Positions 30,286-38,758 of a stretch of 64,000 bases of DNA are shown one piece after another. The notes beneath the pieces were generated by a model, which saw only the letters and a program-made list of their open reading frames with translations, did not search any database and was not told where the DNA came from. Source of the stretch: Cognatazoarcus halotolerans (lineage in GTDB: Bacteria > Pseudomonadota > Gammaproteobacteria > Burkholderiales > Rhodocyclaceae); NCBI RefSeq assembly GCF_009800965.1, contig NZ_WUAF01000008.1:124001-188000 (forward strand). Reading direction: 5' to 3'. Both the position numbers and the translations under genes were made by a program. Position 1 is the stretch's first letter. Every line of letters begins with the position of its first letter.

Positions 30286-32451
30286 TCAAACTGCCCAATT
30301 GACGATCACGCGCGCGTCGACCACCGCGTAGCCATCGTCATAGGCGAGGATCGGGTTGAGGTCGAGTTCCGCCAGCGCCGGGTAGGCGGTGACCATGCTC
30401 GACACCTTGAGCAGCAGGTCGACCAGGGCCTCCTTGTCGACCGCCGGCTCGCCCCGTGCGCCTTCGAGGATCTTGCGTGCCTTGATCTGCTCGACCATCG
30501 ACCGGGCATCGTGGCGTGACAGCGGAATCGCCCGGAAGGCCACATCCTCCAGTATCTCGACGAAGATCCCGCCGAGGCCGAACATCATCACCGGGCCGAA
30601 GATCGGATCGCGACTTACGCCGATGATCACCTCGGTGCCTTTTTTCGCCATCGGCGTTACCAATACACCGCGAATGTTTGCCGATGGCCGAAAGGCGCGA
30701 CAGGACGTCATGATCTGGTCGTAGGCTTCGCGTAACGCGGCTTCGCCGCGCAGGTTGAGCTTGACGCCGCCCGCATCGGACTTGTGCAGGATGTCCTCTG
30801 ACACCACTTTCATGACCAGTGCCTGATCTCCGAACCGGTGCGCTACCTCCCCGAGTTCTTCCGTGTCGTGGACAAGGACCTCGGGCGCCACGTTGACGCC
30901 GTGTGCGCGCAGCAGGGCCTTGGCTTCGAATTCAAGGAGGGCGCGCTCTTCGTTCTTGGCCGTGGCGAAGAGAGCCTCGGTTTCTGCAGTTGGTATTGCG
31001 GGTGGCAGGGGCTCGCCGCCCGTCGCGTCACGCAGATACATGCCACGCTCGCCGAGCGCTTTCAGGACGGTCACGGCGTGCTCGATCGAGGAGTACACCG
31101 GCAGTCCGGCTTCATGCAGGCGGCGCAGCGCGGGCGGCTTTATGGGGGCGTAGAGACTGTAGATGACGAGCGGCTTGCTCGAGCGGCGACCCAGTTCGAT
31201 CATCGATTCGGCGCCGCGCATCTCGCCACCCAGCAGATCCTCAGCAAAGCGGATGCTGTAACCGCCGAACATCCCTACGAGGAACACGGCATCGACGTTT
31301 TCGTCCTCCGCGACGATTTCCATGCAGTTTGCTAGCAGGGCGGGATTGGCATCGGTACTGCCTGCAACGTCAACCGGATTGACCAGCGAGGCTTGTGGAA
31401 AGAGGATCTCGCCGAGGCGTCTGCGCGTCGTTTCGCTGAGTACCGCGAGTTCCAGTCCCGCTTCGGCCAGCCGGTCCGAGGCGATCGTCGCCTGCCCGCC
31501 ACCGTCCGAAACGACGGCGACGCGTTTTCCCGGAGCCTTCTGCAGCAGCCCGAGTCCTTCGGCCACCGGCAGGACGTCGTCGGAATCGTGAACCACGCTC
31601 ACGCCCACCTGGCGCAGCAGATCAACCGTCATCGCATAGCTGCCGGCCAGCGCGCCGGTGTGCGAGCTGGCCGCCTTCGCGCCCTGCTCGGTGGAGCCGG
31701 ACTTGTACACCACCACCGGTTTAACCGCGGTGATCTCGCGTGCAGCCTGGAGGAAACGTTCGCCGTCGCGAAAGCCTTCCACGTAGAGCGTCGCGACCTT
31801 GGTGTGCGGGTCCTCGCCGAGATAACGCAGATAGTCGTTGAAGCCGATGTCGGTCTGGTTGCCGGGCCCGACATAGGTGCTGAAGCCGACGTGGCCGTTA
31901 TGTTCGGCCTCGAGCACCAGTGAGAGGAGCATGTTGCCCGACTGCGAGATGAAGCCGATGTCGCCAGCCTTGACGTTGGCCAGCGCAAGCAGGTTCACCT
32001 TCTTGTGAAGGTTGAACATGCCCGAGGTGTTCGGCCCAATGATGCGCACGCCACCCGCACGGGCTGCGTCGAGCACCTGCTGCTCCAGCTTTGCGCCTTC
32101 GGGGCCGGTTTCGCGAAATCCGCTGGCAAGGATCACCGCCCCCTTGACGCCTTTCTTGCCGCATTCGACGAGCAGGCCCGGTACCGTTGCCGCGGGCGTG
32201 CAGATCAGGGCGAGATCGATCGCACCGGGTACGTCGGCGAGCGATGGGCAGGTCCGCACCCCGAGGATCATGTCGACCTTGGGATTGATCGGATAGATGG
32301 CGCCCTGGTAGCCGTCCTTGATCAGCCCGATCATGGCCTTGTAGCCGCGCTTTGTCGGATCCGCCGACGCACCGACGATGGCGATCGAGTCGGGTGCGAG
32401 AAAGTCGTGCAGAGGACTGCGCTTGGCAAGCTGAGGTTCGGGTGTATTCAT
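30286..32451 (-). CDS. Acyl-CoA synthetase (NDP-forming), fused alpha-beta type with ATP-grasp domain
   Basis: 721 residues from the ATG at 32451, preceded by AAGGGAGAATGAC. The N-terminal CoA-binding Rossmann part (DSIAIVGASADPTKRGYKAMIGLI) and succinyl-CoA-synthetase-like domains follow. SSHTGALAGS contains the likely phospho-accepting His, and the last third is an ATP-grasp domain (VMKVVSEDILHKSDAGGVKLNL, MFGLGGIFVEILEDV). It makes an acyl-CoA with ADP rather than AMP as product. It is 1 nt from the upstream crotonase stop, so it is translationally coupled. The organic acid is unknown. Confidence 0.88.
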   Translation of the reverse strand: MNTPEPQLAKRSPLHDFLAPDSIAIVGASADPTKRGYKAMIGLIKDGYQGAIYPINPKVDMILGVRTCPSLADVPGAIDLALICTPAATVPGLLVECGKKGVKGAVILASGFRETGPEGAKLEQQVLDAARAGGVRIIGPNTSGMFNLHKKVNLLALANVKAGDIGFISQSGNMLLSLVLEAEHNGHVGFSTYVGPGNQTDIGFNDYLRYLGEDPHTKVATLYVEGFRDGERFLQAAREITAVKPVVVYKSGSTEQGAKAASSHTGALAGSYAMTVDLLRQVGVSVVHDSDDVLPVAEGLGLLQKAPGKRVAVVSDGGGQATIASDRLAEAGLELAVLSETTRRRLGEILFPQASLVNPVDVAGSTDANPALLANCMEIVAEDENVDAVFLVGMFGGYSIRFAEDLLGGEMRGAESMIELGRRSSKPLVIYSLYAPIKPPALRRLHEAGLPVYSSIEHAVTVLKALGERGMYLRDATGGEPLPPAIPTAETEALFATAKNEERALLEFEAKALLRAHGVNVAPEVLVHDTEELGEVAHRFGDQALVMKVVSEDILHKSDAGGVKLNLRGEAALREAYDQIMTSCRAFRPSANIRGVLVTPMAKKGTEVIIGVSRDPIFGPVMMFGLGGIFVEILEDVAFRAIPLSRHDARSMVEQIKARKILEGARGEPAVDKEALVDLLLKVSSMVTAYPALAELDLNPILAYDDGYAVVDARVIVNWAV

Positions 32452-32452
32452 G

Positions 32453-33235
32453 TCATTCTCCCTTGAAGACCGGAGCACGCTTTTCGGCAAAGGCGTCGAT
32501 GCCCTCCTGCCAGTCCCGCGTGGTGCCGACGAACATCATGCCCTCGAGCTCCGCGGTGAGCGCCGCATCGAGGGTGCGTTCGGCCGCCATGTTGAGCTGC
32601 TCCTTGGCCAGTTGCATCGAGAAGGGCGCCTTGCCAGCGAGCTTGCGCGCGAATCCTCGGGCAGCGTCCAGGAAACCCTCATCGTCGAAAACGCGGTTGG
32701 CGAGACCGATTCGGACGGCTTCCTCGCCGTCGATGCGTTCTCCCAGAAATACCAGTTCGCGCGCCTTGGCGAGTCCTACGAGGCGCGGCAGCAGCAAGGT
32801 CACGCCACCACCCAGGAAATTGCCGATGCTGATTTCGGGCAGCCCGATCTGAGCGCTACGCGCCATCAGAACGAAATCCGAGGCCAGTGCCACCTCGGCA
32901 CCGGCTCCCAACGCGAAGCCATTGACCGCAGCGACGACCGGCTTCTTGAGGAGCATCAGCCGTTTGCAGACGATCTGCTCGCCCTGCAGGTACTGGCGTC
33001 GATCGAAAGCGGTGCGTCCAGCCTTGTGCTCCTTGAGGTCGGCGCCGACACAGAAGGCGCGGCCTTCGCCGCTGAGAAGTACGACACGCGCATCCTTGTC
33101 CGCTTCGGCGCGACTCAGTGCGTCGTTGAGCTCGCCATAGAGAGTCTGGGTGACTGCGTTGAGACGGTGTGGGCGATTCAGGCGGATTTCCGCAATGCCG
33201 TCCGTCATGCCATAGATGATTGTCTCGTAACTCAT
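32453..33235 (-). CDS. Enoyl-CoA hydratase/isomerase (crotonase) family protein, first gene of the operon
   Basis: 260 residues; AAAGGAGCGGCG precedes the ATG. Loops GEGRAFCVGADLKEHKAG and AAVNGFALGAGAEVALASDFVLMA form the oxyanion hole, and IGLPEISIGNFLGGGVTLLLPRLVG carries the Glu region. It differs clearly from the second crotonase of the operon, so the two likely catalyse successive or alternative steps. Confidence 0.88.
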   Translation of the reverse strand: MSYETIIYGMTDGIAEIRLNRPHRLNAVTQTLYGELNDALSRAEADKDARVVLLSGEGRAFCVGADLKEHKAGRTAFDRRQYLQGEQIVCKRLMLLKKPVVAAVNGFALGAGAEVALASDFVLMARSAQIGLPEISIGNFLGGGVTLLLPRLVGLAKARELVFLGERIDGEEAVRIGLANRVFDDEGFLDAARGFARKLAGKAPFSMQLAKEQLNMAAERTLDAALTAELEGMMFVGTTRDWQEGIDAFAEKRAPVFKGE

Positions 33236-33402
33236 CGCCGCTCCTTTGGTGGTTGAGGAAGCGCGGATGTGGGTACTGATCGGGCTGACCCCGGGCGCCG
33301 TGATGTGGCCGGTTCAAGGTCGAATGCGGAGCAAGGCAGAAAAAATGCGGCCCTTGCTGGCGCAAAGATCGCTCGTCGTTTTCGTGCCGGCCAGCCGACA
33401 GT
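33236..33402. other. Intergenic leader of the crotonase operon, no gene seen
   Basis: 167 bp upstream of the minus-strand operon. Apart from the ribosome site of the crotonase gene, I see no convincing promoter, repeat or RNA. Confidence 0.4.
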
Positions 33403-33642
33403 CTAGCGGATCGATCTAAGTCTGGTATCACGAGCGCGGAAAAGAGCAGGATTTGCCGGGCGTTGACAAAATGACGAAGCAAAGGCTCCGTTGAATACGC
33501 CAGGAGGCACGAGCTCTTTGTCTTGCAAGAGCGACATACCCACAGCAAGTGCAGAAACTGCCAAGCCTGAAATGAGTGCGACGGCTACCGATAGCTGAGA
33601 AATCGCAAGCCCCTGTCATCCGTTGTAGGGATCATCGGCCAT
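33403..33642 (-). pseudogene. Small single-helix membrane ORF interrupted by an in-frame TGA
   Basis: Minus-strand frame from an ATG at 33642 to a TAG at 33403, 80 codons, with a TGA at codon 9 (33616-33618). After that stop the frame stays open and reads QGLAISQLSVAVALISGL, then AVSALAVGMSLLQDKELVPP, a convincing single membrane helix plus polar tail. A Trp codon (TGG) mutated to TGA is the simplest reading, so I call it a decayed gene. No good ribosome site is visible. It could also be a chance open frame. Confidence 0.35.
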
Positions 33643-33774
33643 TTGTTTTTCACGCTCGCAGACAGTGCCCACACGGAAAGCAGGGTACGTACAGCAATTG
33701 ACATTTTGGGCGGCGTGAGCACAGAAAAGCCGTGCCGTCATCCTTGGTACGCGGATAGCGCTGTAGGCCGACGG

Positions 33775-33962
33775 TCACCCCTTCCTCCCGCGCAGCCACT
33801 CCACCGCCTTGGCGGACTACGCTGGGCTGCCATATGCCGCAGTCAGGAGCGTCTGTGCTGGTTGTGGGATGTCCCCCCGCTCTCGTATCGACTTCCGCCG
33901 GATTGCGTAATGCCCAGGCGCGACCAGAGTTCGGTCTGGCTCAGGCCGTGCTTGTCACGCGG
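33775..33962 (-). pseudogene. Remnant of an XRE-type helix-turn-helix regulator (frameshift and in-frame stop)
   Basis: From about 33960 the minus strand reads RDKHGLSQTELWSRLGITQS followed by GGSRYESG, a typical XRE recognition region. A run of six G (about 33872-33877) then breaks the frame. With one more G the reading continues GDIPQPAQTLLTAAYGSPA, a TAG stop, then SAKAVEWLRGRKG and TGA at 33775, matching the usual C-terminal end of this small family. The N-terminal end is missing and the fragment abuts the 3' end of higA. So there are at least three lesions: lost 5' end, -1 shift and one stop. Confidence 0.7.
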
Positions 33963-34260
33963 CCATCAATGCTGCCTTGGTCACGACGGGCATACCGGCT
34001 TCTCGAGCTTTCCACAGGTCGTATGCCGCTTGCTGCCAAATCCACGTATCGGCCCGGCCGCCGTTCTCGACGCCAAGCCATCCTTCCAGGCGAAGTGCCA
34101 TTTCTGGGGAAATCGCAGCGTGGCCATTCAGTACCCGTGACAGCGCCGCACGAGTAACGCCGAGCTGCTTTGCTGCGTCGGTAACCGTCAATCCAAGCTC
34201 GGGCAACACGTCTTCACGCAAGATTTCACCGGGGTGTGGCGGATTGTGCATCGCGTTCAT
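33955..34260 (-). CDS. higA: HigA-family antitoxin (XRE helix-turn-helix)
   Basis: 101 residues from the ATG at 34260, which has GAGG 8 nt upstream; the in-frame ATG at 34266 is too close to it. NPPHPGEILREDVLPELGLTVTDAAKQLGVTRAALSRVLNGHAAISPEMALRLE is a standard HigA domain. It should neutralise the HigB toxin encoded just upstream and repress the pair. The tail (about the last 15 residues) runs into an unrelated regulator remnant and may not be original. Confidence 0.85.
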   Translation of the reverse strand: MNAMHNPPHPGEILREDVLPELGLTVTDAAKQLGVTRAALSRVLNGHAAISPEMALRLEGWLGVENGGRADTWIWQQAAYDLWKAREAGMPVVTKAALMAA

Positions 34261-34272
34261 ATCCATGTCCTC

Positions 34273-34550
34273 TCAGTGGTAGTCCTGGTAATCGACCAGA
34301 ACCGCGTCGTCGCCCTCGAAACGGAACGTCAGGCGCGAGTTTCGATTTACCGTTACCGACCAAGGGCCAGCCAAGTCACCAGTCAGCAGGTGGAGCCTCC
34401 AGCCGGGCAGTTTCATGTCCTCTGGAGCTTGCGCCGCATCCAGTCTTGCCAACTGCCGAGCCAACCTCGACGCGTGGTGCGGCTGAACGCCGGCCTTGCT
34501 TCCGGTTTCGAAGAACGCTTTCAGCCCTCTACGCGCAGGACGAAAAGCAC
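34273..34550 (-). pseudogene. higB: HigB-family toxin with a damaged 5' end
   Basis: The frame ending at 34273 reads LKAFFETGSKAGVQPHHASR, continues to APEDMKLPGWRLHLLTGDLA and ends in GDDAVLVDYQDYH. This is HigB-like (RelE superfamily) from about residue 10 of the roughly 92 expected. No ATG or GTG exists near the expected start in this frame; only an internal TTG at 34464 could begin a 63-residue form. A GTG at 34550 in another frame would give nine codons before the Leu if one base were restored near 34525. The simplest reading is a one-base deletion in codon 9, or replacement of the 5' end. A functional toxin is doubtful. Confidence 0.6.
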
Positions 34551-34678
34551 TCGGTCGTGGTCCCGGATCTGCTGGTGTCGAGGGCTGGCCGCGCCTAGCT
34601 GCAACAAGCGCGTATTTTGGCTGAACAGGTACCCTGAATCACGCGAATCTGGCTATATGGTGGCTACACCAAGGTAGA

Positions 34679-34717
34679 AAGCACAAAGCCCAGCCTTGTG
34701 GGCTGGGCTTTGTGCTT
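34679..34717 (-). terminator. Strong stem-loop just 3' of tRNA-Lys
   Basis: AAGCACAAAGCCCAGCC (34679-34695) pairs perfectly with GGCTGGGCTTTGTGCTT (34701-34717) over 17 bp with a 5-nt loop. It begins 9 nt beyond the tRNA CCA end on the minus strand. Only a short T-run follows, but position and stem strength fit the tRNA terminator. Confidence 0.75.
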
Positions 34718-34725
34718 GATTTCGG

Positions 34726-34801
34726 TGGTAGGCCGTGCGTGGCTCGAACACGCGACCAACGGATTAAAAGTCCGCTGCTCTACCAACTGAGCTAACGACC
34801 C
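34726..34801 (-). tRNA. tRNA-Lys (anticodon UUU)
   Basis: 76 nt on the minus strand. Acceptor GGGTCGT pairs with ACGGCCT (G-U pairs at positions 1-72 and 4-69), D-arm GCTCAGTTGGTAGAGC, anticodon loop ACTTTTAA with TTT, T-arm GCGTG-TTCGAGC-CACGC, and an encoded CCA end. The 3' side borders a patch of decayed genes, as is common where elements have integrated at a tRNA. Confidence 0.95.
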
Positions 34802-34878
34802 CCGAAGAGCTGCGCATTATAGTTTAGGGCCTTTTCTCCGTCAACCCGGGACGTCTCCGCAGACGAGAAGCAGGCCAT

Positions 34879-35988
34879 TCAGCCCTCTCGCATCAGTTTC
34901 CAGTATTCAATTTTCATGGTGAGCGCCGAGCCTGCGATGATCGCAGCGGTGGTGATCAGCGAACCCAGCGCCAGGGTGGAAACGCCAGAGATCCCCTGGC
35001 CAATCGTACATCCCAGTGCGGTGACGCCGCCGAAGCCCATCATGATCGCGCCGCTCAAGTGGCGAAGGAGGTCGTTTGCATCGCGAAAGCTCTCAAGGCG
35101 GAAGCTGCGGGTGAGCAGCGCATAGAGCGCAGAGCCCGCCGTGACCCCAAGTACGGCGGCGATGCCGAAAGTCACGATCTTGCTGGTGTCGCTCCAGAAC
35201 ATCAGCAACTCGAGGCTGAATGCATACGGCGCGACGAAGGTGAAGGTTTCCATGCGACCGCTGTTGGTCCCTATGAAGGCCTCCTCGAGGGTGTCCGGGT
35301 GTTCGGCGACAAAGCCGACGTGGCCCGATACATACCAGCCCGCAACGACGACTGCGCCGATGACCAGTCCGCCGATGAGTATGTCGCTGCGCCATGCGTC
35401 GCGACTTGCCAGTGCGAACAGGCCGAGGCCGCCGCCGACAATCGCAGTGGTGATCATGATCGCGATGTCGGCAGCGAGCCCCGTCTGGCGTGACAGGATG
35501 GCAGGGATATCCTGAGTGCTGCCAAGGTCGATGCCGACGGAGTCCAGTGCTGCGACGCGCCAGGTGCCGAACAATCCGCGCAGGGTCATGTACGCGGCGA
35601 TTCCGAGGAAGACGAATACGACCAGCGATTTCAGGTTTCCGGTCCCGATGCGGATCAGGCTCTTGCTGCCGCAGCCCGAGGCCAGCGTCATGCCAGCACC
35701 GAACAACAATCCGCCAACGATATGCGATAGCCAGAGCAGGCGCGGTCCGGTGTAGATCGACTTGTGCAGATCGATCAGCCCGCCCAGCTGCAGTGCCGTA
35801 GCCCCGACAATGGCGACGGCCATGGCCAACGCCCACATCCGCATCCGCCCCCAATCGCCGATGTTCATCGCGTCGGAGATCGCCCCCAAGGTGCAGAAGT
35901 TGGTCTTGTTGCCGACGAAACCGAAGATGACGCCAAGCGCAAATGCGAGCCAGGCGATGGTTGTCGAAGCGATCAGATGGTCATCCAT
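34879..35988 (-). CDS. YeeE/YedE-family sulfur-compound transporter
   Basis: 369 residues from the ATG at 35988 (an in-frame TTG at 35994 is also open). About ten membrane helices. The conserved cysteines of thiosulfate channels of this family are visible in GNKTNFCTLGAISD, LASGCGSKSLIRIGTGN and ALGCTIGQGISG. It probably imports thiosulfate or another sulfur compound; the sulfate assimilation genes are 20 kb away. A TusA-like partner is not adjacent. Confidence 0.85.
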   Translation of the reverse strand: MDDHLIASTTIAWLAFALGVIFGFVGNKTNFCTLGAISDAMNIGDWGRMRMWALAMAVAIVGATALQLGGLIDLHKSIYTGPRLLWLSHIVGGLLFGAGMTLASGCGSKSLIRIGTGNLKSLVVFVFLGIAAYMTLRGLFGTWRVAALDSVGIDLGSTQDIPAILSRQTGLAADIAIMITTAIVGGGLGLFALASRDAWRSDILIGGLVIGAVVVAGWYVSGHVGFVAEHPDTLEEAFIGTNSGRMETFTFVAPYAFSLELLMFWSDTSKIVTFGIAAVLGVTAGSALYALLTRSFRLESFRDANDLLRHLSGAIMMGFGGVTALGCTIGQGISGVSTLALGSLITTAAIIAGSALTMKIEYWKLMREG

Positions 35989-36057
35989 GGGCAAGGCTCT
36001 TGGCGCGATGTCTGGTCATTGGGGTCGCCGCAGCGAACGGCGGGTAGGACGTGCCGT

Positions 36058-36753
36058 TCAGCTCTGGGGCTGAGCGTAGGGCGTCGGATCTGCGACACCC
36101 GCGGCCTCGAAACCCGCCCGGCGCAGCCTGCATGCATCACACAGACCGCAGGCGCGGCCGGACGAGTCGGCCTGGTAACAGGAAACGGTGAGCCCGTAGT
36201 CTACGCCCAGCGCGACGCCACGGGCGATGATCGCTGCTTTGTCGAGCGCCATCAACGGGGCGTGAATGTTGAGCGGAGCGCCTTCGACGCCTGCCTTGGT
36301 GCCGAGCTTCGCCATGTTCTCGAAAGCCCTTATGAACTCCGGCCTGCAGTCCGGATAGCCTGAGTAGTCGACGGCATTGACCCCGATGAAGATGTCCCGG
36401 GCGTTCAGGACCTCGGCCCAGGCGAGCGCCAGCGAGAGCATGACGGTGTTGCGGGCGGGGACATAGGTCACCGGGATCGTTCCGGCTTCGACGCCCCCGA
36501 TCGGAACCGCAATGCCGGCATCGGTCAGGGCTGAACCGCCGAACTGGCCGAGATCTACCCGCGCGAGGCGGTGTTCTATGGCGCCCAGAGCCGTGGCGAC
36601 CCTTCTCGATGCCGTCAGTTCGGCGGCATGGCGCTGGCCGTACTCGACCGAGAGTGCGTAGCAGTCGAAGCCCTCGCTGCGGGCGATTGCCAGGCAGGTG
36701 GTGGAATCTAGGCCGCCGGAGAGGAGGACGACAGCGCGTTTGTTGTCAGTCAT
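36058..36753 (-). CDS. queC: 7-cyano-7-deazaguanine synthase (queuosine/preQ0 pathway)
   Basis: 231 residues. [15 protein letters not shown] is the PP-loop for ATP, and [21 protein letters not shown] holds the four zinc-binding Cys. It converts 7-carboxy-7-deazaguanine to preQ0. It follows queE, its upstream enzyme, at the end of the tol-pal operon. Confidence 0.96.
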   Translation of the reverse strand: MTDNKRAVVLLSGGLDSTTCLAIARSEGFDCYALSVEYGQRHAAELTASRRVATALGAIEHRLARVDLGQFGGSALTDAGIAVPIGGVEAGTIPVTYVPARNTVMLSLALAWAEVLNARDIFIGVNAVDYSGYPDCRPEFIRAFENMAKLGTKAGVEGAPLNIHAPLMALDKAAIIARGVALGVDYGLTVSCYQADSSGRACGLCDACRLRRAGFEAAGVADPTPYAQPQS

Positions 36754-36788
36754 GCTCGAAGTGAATCTTCCAGATGTACGGGTCTTTT

Positions 36789-37463
36789 TCAGCGCCCTGG
36801 CTGATTGCCCCAGATGACCTTGTGCAACTGCACCTGCATCCTTACCGGCAGGCGATCATCGACAATCCATTCAGCCAGATCGGCGGGCGTCAATTCGCCC
36901 TGCACCGGTGAAAACAGTACCGGGCAGCGTTGCGCAATCCCGTAAATACCGAGTTGCTCGACCGCCCAGTCGTAGTCCTGGCGGTTCGCCAGCACGATCT
37001 TGATCTCGTCGCGGGCATTCAACAAGGGAATGTTTTCCCAGCGATTCTTTGACGTCTCGGCGGAACCCGGCGCCTTGAGGTCCATGATGCGCGAGACACG
37101 CGGGTCGACGCCGCCGATGTCCAGGGCGCCACTGGTCTCGAGCGACACCGAGTAGCCTGCATCGCAAAGTCTCTCGAGCAGCACCAGGCAGGCTTTCTGG
37201 GCAAGCGGCTCACCGCCCGTCACGCATACCGTTGGTACCCCGTGACGTGCCACTTCGGTGACTATCTCGTCAATGCTCCAGCTCTTGCCACCATTGAAAG
37301 CGTATTCCGTATCGCACCAGCGACAGCGCAGGGGGCAGCCGGTGAGGCGCACGAAGACCGTAGGCAAGCCGACGCGCGACGATTCGCCCTGTATCGAGCA
37401 GAAAATCTCGGTAAGGCGCAGTCGCGCCTCCGCCGGGGGCCCCGGAGCTCGCTCTTCGGGCAT
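36789..37463 (-). CDS. queE: 7-carboxy-7-deazaguanine synthase (radical SAM)
   Basis: 224 residues. [17 protein letters not shown] contains the CX3CX2C cluster motif, and TGGEPL binds SAM. It makes the deazaguanine ring of queuosine from 6-carboxytetrahydropterin. Its ATG directly follows the cpoB stop with no gap. Confidence 0.95.
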   Translation of the reverse strand: MPEERAPGPPAEARLRLTEIFCSIQGESSRVGLPTVFVRLTGCPLRCRWCDTEYAFNGGKSWSIDEIVTEVARHGVPTVCVTGGEPLAQKACLVLLERLCDAGYSVSLETSGALDIGGVDPRVSRIMDLKAPGSAETSKNRWENIPLLNARDEIKIVLANRQDYDWAVEQLGIYGIAQRCPVLFSPVQGELTPADLAEWIVDDRLPVRMQVQLHKVIWGNQPGR

Positions 37464-38192
37464 TTATTTCTTGCCCAGGCGCTGCTTGGCCATCTGCGCG
37501 GCGGAGCTGTCGGGATAGCGACTCAGGAGCGCTTCAAGACTGCTGCGGGCGCCTTTTGCATCGCCCATCGCCTGCTGGCTGTTGGCCAGGCCAAGCAACG
37601 CATCGGGCGCTCGCGGGTCGTCCGGCCATTTCGACTCCACCTTGCGGTAGTAATCGCCGGCCTTGGCAACCTCGCGTGCCTGGTACCATGCGCTTCCCGC
37701 CCAGAAGTTCGCGCTTGGCAAAAAGCTGCTGGCCGGGTAGGACTGGGTGAACTTCTCGAAACCATCCCCGGCTTCCGCATACTTTCCGGCCTTCAGGAGG
37801 TCGAGCGCCGCCTGGTAGTCGCGCGCTTCCGCAGCGGGGTCGACCGGCTTGGAGGCTGCGGGCTGGGAGCGCGTCTCGATCTGCCGCAGGCGGTTGTCGA
37901 GATCGACGTAAAAGTCTTTCTGGCGCTTTTCAATCGAGTCGAGCTTGTAGGTCAGCACTTCGACCTGGCCGCGCAGCTTTGCGATTTCGGACTTCATGGT
38001 CTCGAGTTGGTTGGAGAGCTCGAGCTGGGCCTGGCTGCCGGCCTCCAGCCGGTCCAGTCGTTGTCCATAGGCGTCACGAATGCGCACGATCTCCTTGCGC
38101 GCCTCGGTGTCGTCGAACACGCCCGCGGCCGCCGGCATGGCAGCCGGAAGAAGGAGCGCGACCAGGGAGGCTGCAGCCAGGGCCCTACTCAT
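37464..38192 (-). CDS. cpoB: Cell division coordinator CpoB (YbgF), Tol-Pal associated TPR protein
   Basis: 242 residues with a signal peptide (ending about MPAAAG), a coiled coil around residues 50-105 (LEAGSQAQLELSNQLETMKSEIAKL) and C-terminal TPR-like repeats (DYQAALDLLKAGKYAEAGDGFEKF, ALLGLANSQQAMGDAKGARSSLEALL). It works in the periplasm to couple peptidoglycan synthesis with outer-membrane constriction. Its start overlaps the pal stop (TAATG). Confidence 0.92.
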   Translation of the reverse strand: MSRALAAASLVALLLPAAMPAAAGVFDDTEARKEIVRIRDAYGQRLDRLEAGSQAQLELSNQLETMKSEIAKLRGQVEVLTYKLDSIEKRQKDFYVDLDNRLRQIETRSQPAASKPVDPAAEARDYQAALDLLKAGKYAEAGDGFEKFTQSYPASSFLPSANFWAGSAWYQAREVAKAGDYYRKVESKWPDDPRAPDALLGLANSQQAMGDAKGARSSLEALLSRYPDSSAAQMAKQRLGKK

Positions 38193-38734
38193 TAGAATTC
38201 ACCCGAATAGAGCATGTCTCCGCGACGGTTTTCCGCCCAGCAGGCCTCGCTTGCGTCGAGGCAGCGTGGCTTCTCCTCGCCGAGGCTGACTGATTCGATC
38301 TGCGCATCCGCCGCGCCGAGCAGCTGCAACGCCTTCTTGACCGCGTCGGCACGTTTCTGGCCGAGGGCGATGTTGTACTCGCGGCTGCCGCGATCATCGG
38401 TATTTCCCTGGACAAGCATCTTCATCTTGGGGTTGGTCTGCAGGAAGCGGGCATGCGCCTGGATCAGCGGTTTGAATTCGTCGCGAATCGTAAAGCTGTC
38501 GTAGTCGAACAGTACGCTGCGCTTGGAGAGGATATTGTTCGGATCCTTCAACGCGGCGATGCCGGCGTCGCCGCCGCTCTGGCCCGGCGTGACGGTCTGG
38601 ACGCCCGGAGTCTGGACCGTGCCGGAAGAGCGGTCTTCGACGCTGGCGCCGGACTGGTCTCCGGACATCGGGGTCGAGCTGCAACCAGCGAGAAGCGCCA
38701 GCATCAGCGCGGGTACGACGAGGTGGTGACGCAT
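38192..38734 (-). CDS. pal: Peptidoglycan-associated lipoprotein Pal
   Basis: 180 residues. ALLAGCSS is the lipobox with Cys at about residue 18. The OmpA-like peptidoglycan-binding domain carries VLFDYDSFTI and VQGNTDDRGSREYNIALGQKRADAV. It anchors the outer membrane to the wall and contacts TolB. Confidence 0.96.
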   Translation of the reverse strand: MRHHLVVPALMLALLAGCSSTPMSGDQSGASVEDRSSGTVQTPGVQTVTPGQSGGDAGIAALKDPNNILSKRSVLFDYDSFTIRDEFKPLIQAHARFLQTNPKMKMLVQGNTDDRGSREYNIALGQKRADAVKKALQLLGAADAQIESVSLGEEKPRCLDASEACWAENRRGDMLYSGEF

Positions 38735-38758
38735 GTGAAACTCCTTCGTTTCGGGGTT

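Noticed and set aside
33643..34157. Plus-strand frames of 100-165 codons across the higA region
   Set aside because: They are antisense to HigA and the regulator remnant, with Arg/Pro/Cys-rich composition and no family resemblance.
34679..34717. tRNA-flanking hairpin as an integrase attachment site
   Set aside because: I found no second copy of the tRNA 3' end nearby and no integrase; a terminator explains it better.
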